A stretch of DNA of 64,000 nucleotides, taken from assembly GCA_031216445.1 (NCBI GenBank), contig CM062202.1, positions 15,162,501 to 15,226,500 on the forward strand, in the 5' to 3' direction. The DNA comes from Lateolabrax maculatus (Eukaryota > Chordata > Actinopteri > Acropomatiformes > Lateolabracidae). The position numbers were made by a program, and so were the translations under genes. Of the stretch, positions 60,660 to 64,000 are shown piece by piece; the first letter of the stretch is position 1; each line of letters starts with the position of its first letter. Under the pieces are notes generated by a model. It was given only the letters and a program-made list of their open reading frames with translations. It did no database searches and was not told the origin of the DNA.

Positions 60660-61200
60660 AAAGGACAAGTTAACATGTTATCAAGTCTACCTTAAAACAA
60701 TGCTCACATGCCGCTAAGTGCATTGAAAGAGCTGTTGGTTGCTGTAATTATTCCTCTTGTTCCTACTGACTGTGTATAGATCCCTTTCAAACATGAGTCC
60801 ACTGTAAAAAATAAGGGAAAATGTCAACGGAAAATAGACTGTAACTTTGGAAGATACCCAGTCTAATCTAGTTGATGTTTTTCCTCTGGTGTGCATTGTA
60901 AAGCATAATCTCCACAGGCAAATCACACAAATCTCCCACTGTCTATATGTTATGAACTTATATCTATAAGAATCAATCAAGGCCCCCTTTCAATGAGCCT
61001 TAAAGTTGCACTAGCAAATAGAGCTACGGTAGGCAGACAAATAAAATAAATTAATTTTTTTATCAAAAACAATGCTGTTTTATTTCTAAATACTCTTTGT
61101 GGAGCTGTGGAGTACATTTTCCTATACTACAAATGGACAGGAGGAACAATTACAGCAACCAATAACTACCAGTACTTCAATGCACATATGGGCATGCGGG
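60660..61200. repeat. Palindromic interspersed repeat with about 60-bp inverted arms
   Basis: The left arm at about 60711-60770 (GTGCATTGAAAG..GTTGGTTGCTGTAATTATTC) and the right arm at about 61125-61195 (GAACAATTACAGCAACCAAT..CTTCAATGCACATATGGGC) are imperfect inverted copies. They bracket a non-coding AT-rich core. I recognise similar sequences as a common teleost repeat, and a non-autonomous DNA transposon is the likely class. Confidence 0.6.
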
Positions 61201-61865
61201 TATTGCAGACTTGAAAAATGTGTATCTATCCTTTATTTATATGTGGGAGCATATTCTCAAGCAAAAACATAAAGTAGAGGGAGTGACACTGTCTCCATAT
61301 TACTTCATAGTGACTCCATCAGACAAGAAACCAACCACGTCCATTTTCTGGCCTTCCTTCCTTTTTTTAATGCCAGCACACAACTTAAAGCCTCTTAGAT
61401 GCGTCTATGGTGACAGGCCCGTTATCTGAGCAAGAGCAATGACAGCTAAACTTGGCAATGACTGAATGGTGAGAAGCACCAGTGACTGATTTGTGACAGC
61501 TTTGCTGAGGTGCTGTTGGCTGACTTGGGAGGATTTCTGATGCTTTTTCATTTTGCCTCACTGCCTCTCTCTAGCTTCCCCTCATCCCCTCTCTGAATGC
61601 TTCTTCTTCTATCTCCCCCTTTTTTCTCAGTTTTGCTGTCTCCTCTACATTTTTCATCCTGTATGCCTCATTCCTTTCTATTTTTTCCCCCTCTATCTTC
61701 TCTCCCCAGCGCTCTTTCTTTTTTTCTTTTCTACGGGACATCTCATCCCTCCATCTTCCTCCCTATGCTGTCATCACCTGACAACCACCTGAACAGCACG
61801 TTGCTATGGCAACACCTCTGCCCTTGCTGTGTGGTCTGTTTAAGGTGGAACTGCCTCTTTTTAAT

Positions 61866-61891
61866 ACACACACACACACACACACACACAC
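61866..61891. repeat. (CA)n microsatellite
   Basis: About 13 CA units in the fchsd2 5' intron. Confidence 0.9.
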
Positions 61892-61990
61892 AGTGATACA
61901 GACACACGAGCATAAATACATCCTGTTTTTGTGATCAGAGTGGCAAACATGGTACTCAGACAGCAGGATATCCTGAGACGTGTGATTGTG

Positions 61991-61992
<2 letters not shown>

Positions 61993-62028
<36 letters not shown>
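61993..62028. repeat. (TG)n microsatellite
   Basis: About 18 TG units, roughly 100 bp from the (CA)n run at 61866-61891. The two can pair as an inverted-repeat hairpin. Confidence 0.95.
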
Positions 62029-62030
<2 letters not shown>

Positions 62031-63624
62031 AGGAGGGTTGATAAACAAAGAAAAAGTAAAAGGAAGAGGAAGAGAGGCTGAATATTGTTGAATATTGTGT
62101 ATTTTAAGCATGTCAGTTAGAAAGCTAACAACCTGGAATTATTTTCATCTTTGTAAAATGTTCTTTAATGTGAGTTAATTTTTGTGTTCACAGCTGAATT
62201 CTGGGATTTTCTAAATTACATATAAGTCCATGAGAGACACTCAATTACAGGTCAAAATCAGGTGACATAATTGTTACTCGTTGGCTTGAAAGGATATTGT
62301 ATTTTTTCATGCAGGATGACATGTTTAGAGTTGACTTGTTCTCTCATTTTCCACACCCAAAATGTGTCCAGGCAGCTATTAACTGTCCAAACAACAGCAA
62401 TGTATGATTACTTTAGAGCAAACTTAATTAAAATCATAATTTATTAATGACTGTCAGTTTCTAGTCCTCACAACTCTGCTCTCTCTACCCATTCGTCACT
62501 GTTCTCTCAGCTGCACATCCTGCCAAACAACTCCGCAGTCACCTTGATACTTCAGCCTTCTGTTTACTCTCGCTCTTCCACTCACGTATTTTCTCCTGTC
62601 TCGGGCTCAGTCACTTTCGCTCACTTTCTATCTGCTGTCTCTCTCTGATTTCTTCCTGCCTTTGTGTGTCTGCATTTTCAACCCCCTTACTTTCTCAACT
62701 TCCTCCTGAATCAATATACTTGATTTTCTCTCCCGTCTCTTCCTGTCTGCACTTTTCTGCCCATGTCTATGTGTGTGTTGTGTTAGGATGTCTTTGACGT
62801 CCACAACTGCAGAGTAAGCTATGGTAAAGTCAGGCGAAAAGTAAGAAGAGGGTGAAAGGAAGAAGAGCAAGACAGAGTGAGAGACAATGCAGAACTATGA
62901 TGCTTTTGTTTTGTTTTGTTTTTTGCAACAGACAGCAATGACATGTTGTAAAACGGTATTGCATGTGTTGTATGTGTGTGTCAGAGAGAAAAGGGAGATG
63001 AAAGAGAAATCGTCCTCATCGCTATCTCTCTCCAGTTCTCAGACGTCTTTCCCCTTCTATTAACCTTGTCAGAGTCAATGTAGATCAAATATTGGTGCCA
63101 TATTAGATACATTAGAGGTAAATGCATAATTAATAACTTGGCTATAATAGGTGTGTGCATGATCTTTTGGTATGTAAGGTATGTGCCAATGTACGGAAAG
63201 AAGAAAAAGTGAGATGAATACAGAGAGCGGAGGAGGTGAAGAAAGAACAAAAGAAAAGATGAGGAGAGGAGAGGAGAAAATGAAGTTACAAATGACAAAG
63301 AACTCTTGTTATGATTGTGTTTTACATTTGCAGATTATCTACTGTGGGTAGACTATTTCAGATCTGATGTATAAACTGAACGTTAAGAATTCCACGATTT
63401 ATTTAGAGAACTTACAGACCATGAAAAACACCCATAATGTTAAGGGTGATTTACATGTAACAGTGCACTACGAGAGCACAGAAGGACACCAACACACAGC
63501 GACGGTCACAGCAGGCTGGCCTTTTTGGGCAGTACAGTGAAGTGTGACCACATCCTAAAACTATTCCAGTAATGTTGATCGTGAGAGGGGGAATACAGGA
63601 CAAATAGTTAACAGTCACAGGTTA

Positions 63625-63647
63625 ACACACACACACACACACACACA
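63625..63647. repeat. (CA)n microsatellite
   Basis: About 11 CA units in the fchsd2 5' intron, followed by ACAGAGAGAGA. Confidence 0.9.
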
Positions 63648-64000
63648 TACAGAGAGAGAAAACATGGAGCTTTTGATTGACGGATGGTAATTGGGGCTGA
63701 CTCCTTCACAGAGGGGATGTCTGGTCTGACACAGTGAAAGGACAAAGGTTAAACGACAGCATCTTCACTTTCTTTCTCGCTCTGCTGTCTTCTCCACACC
63801 ACCCCTCTGCTCTTTTCTCTAGCTCTTTCTCTATTTTGTAGCTCATGTCTATTTCTTTCCCTGCCTCTCTGTCTGTCCCTTACAGCTTGCGCCCTCCGTC
63901 TGTCTCCCCCCCCTTCCTCTCACTTTCTCTCTGTCTGTCTCTTTGTTGGACCAGCTGATTGGCTGGATTTCTCTCTGTATCACCAGGAGGGGGCCAATGA

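Larger units (their letters stand above)
58806..64000 (-). other. fchsd2 5' intron, continuing past the window
   Basis: At least 5.2 kb upstream of the first visible fchsd2 exon. I looked for the exon encoding the start of the F-BAR domain (ECDLLEDM..REYAQGM-like) and did not find it, so it should lie right of 64000. The region holds the palindromic repeat at about 60660-61200 and three dinucleotide microsatellites (61866-61891, 61993-62028, 63625-63647). It also has a CT-rich stretch at 61550-61780 and another at the right edge. Confidence 0.6.

Noticed and set aside
1..64000. Endogenous retrovirus or other viral insertion
   Set aside because: I found no LTR pair and no reverse transcriptase, integrase or capsid-like frames on either strand.

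Overview
The window is nuclear DNA from a ray-finned fish, most likely a percomorph teleost. The evidence is four intron-rich vertebrate genes with GT-AG splicing, many long (CA)n/(GT)n microsatellites, a decayed Sleeping Beauty-type Tc1 element and several short repeats of a kind I know from percomorph genomes. I see no prokaryotic features, CRISPR array or virus. Exon coordinates were read by hand from splice signals and protein homology. Each gene was checked by requiring the summed exon lengths to preserve one reading frame. All family assignments come from remembered sequences, not from a search.

Layout. (1) 37-2895, + strand: the last three coding exons of yif1b, an ER-Golgi membrane protein; its 5' part lies left of the window and one intron holds the Tc1 copy. 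(2) 5287-14300, - strand: a complete 23-exon small HERC E3 ligase (RCC1 repeats plus HECT, 1041 aa), closest in feel to interferon-linked HERC5/HERC6 and teleost HERC7. It has an ISRE-like element in intron 1 and a second IRF-like motif about 200 bp upstream of the ATG. yif1b and herc converge. (3) 15301-24718, - strand: a complete 10-exon NWD2-like NACHT/WD-repeat STAND NTPase (1684 aa). Its large C-terminal open frame hides a 102-nt intron that is itself open and in frame. (4) 29227-58805 and beyond the right edge, - strand: fchsd2, an F-BAR/double-SH3 endocytic actin regulator. Nineteen coding exons are visible, including a 25-codon exon absent from the human protein as I remember it. The first exon or exons lie past position 64000.

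The three minus-strand genes run head to tail. The herc start codon is only 1.0 kb from the nwd2-like stop codon. The neighbouring small HERC and STAND NTPase are a suggestive pair for innate immunity, but joint function is inference. yif1b and fchsd2 are housekeeping trafficking genes. About 75-80% of the window is intronic or intergenic. It carries palindromic short transposon-like repeats, a tRNA-Thr-like sequence, a 34-base G homopolymer and UG-repeat tracts lying directly against splice sites.
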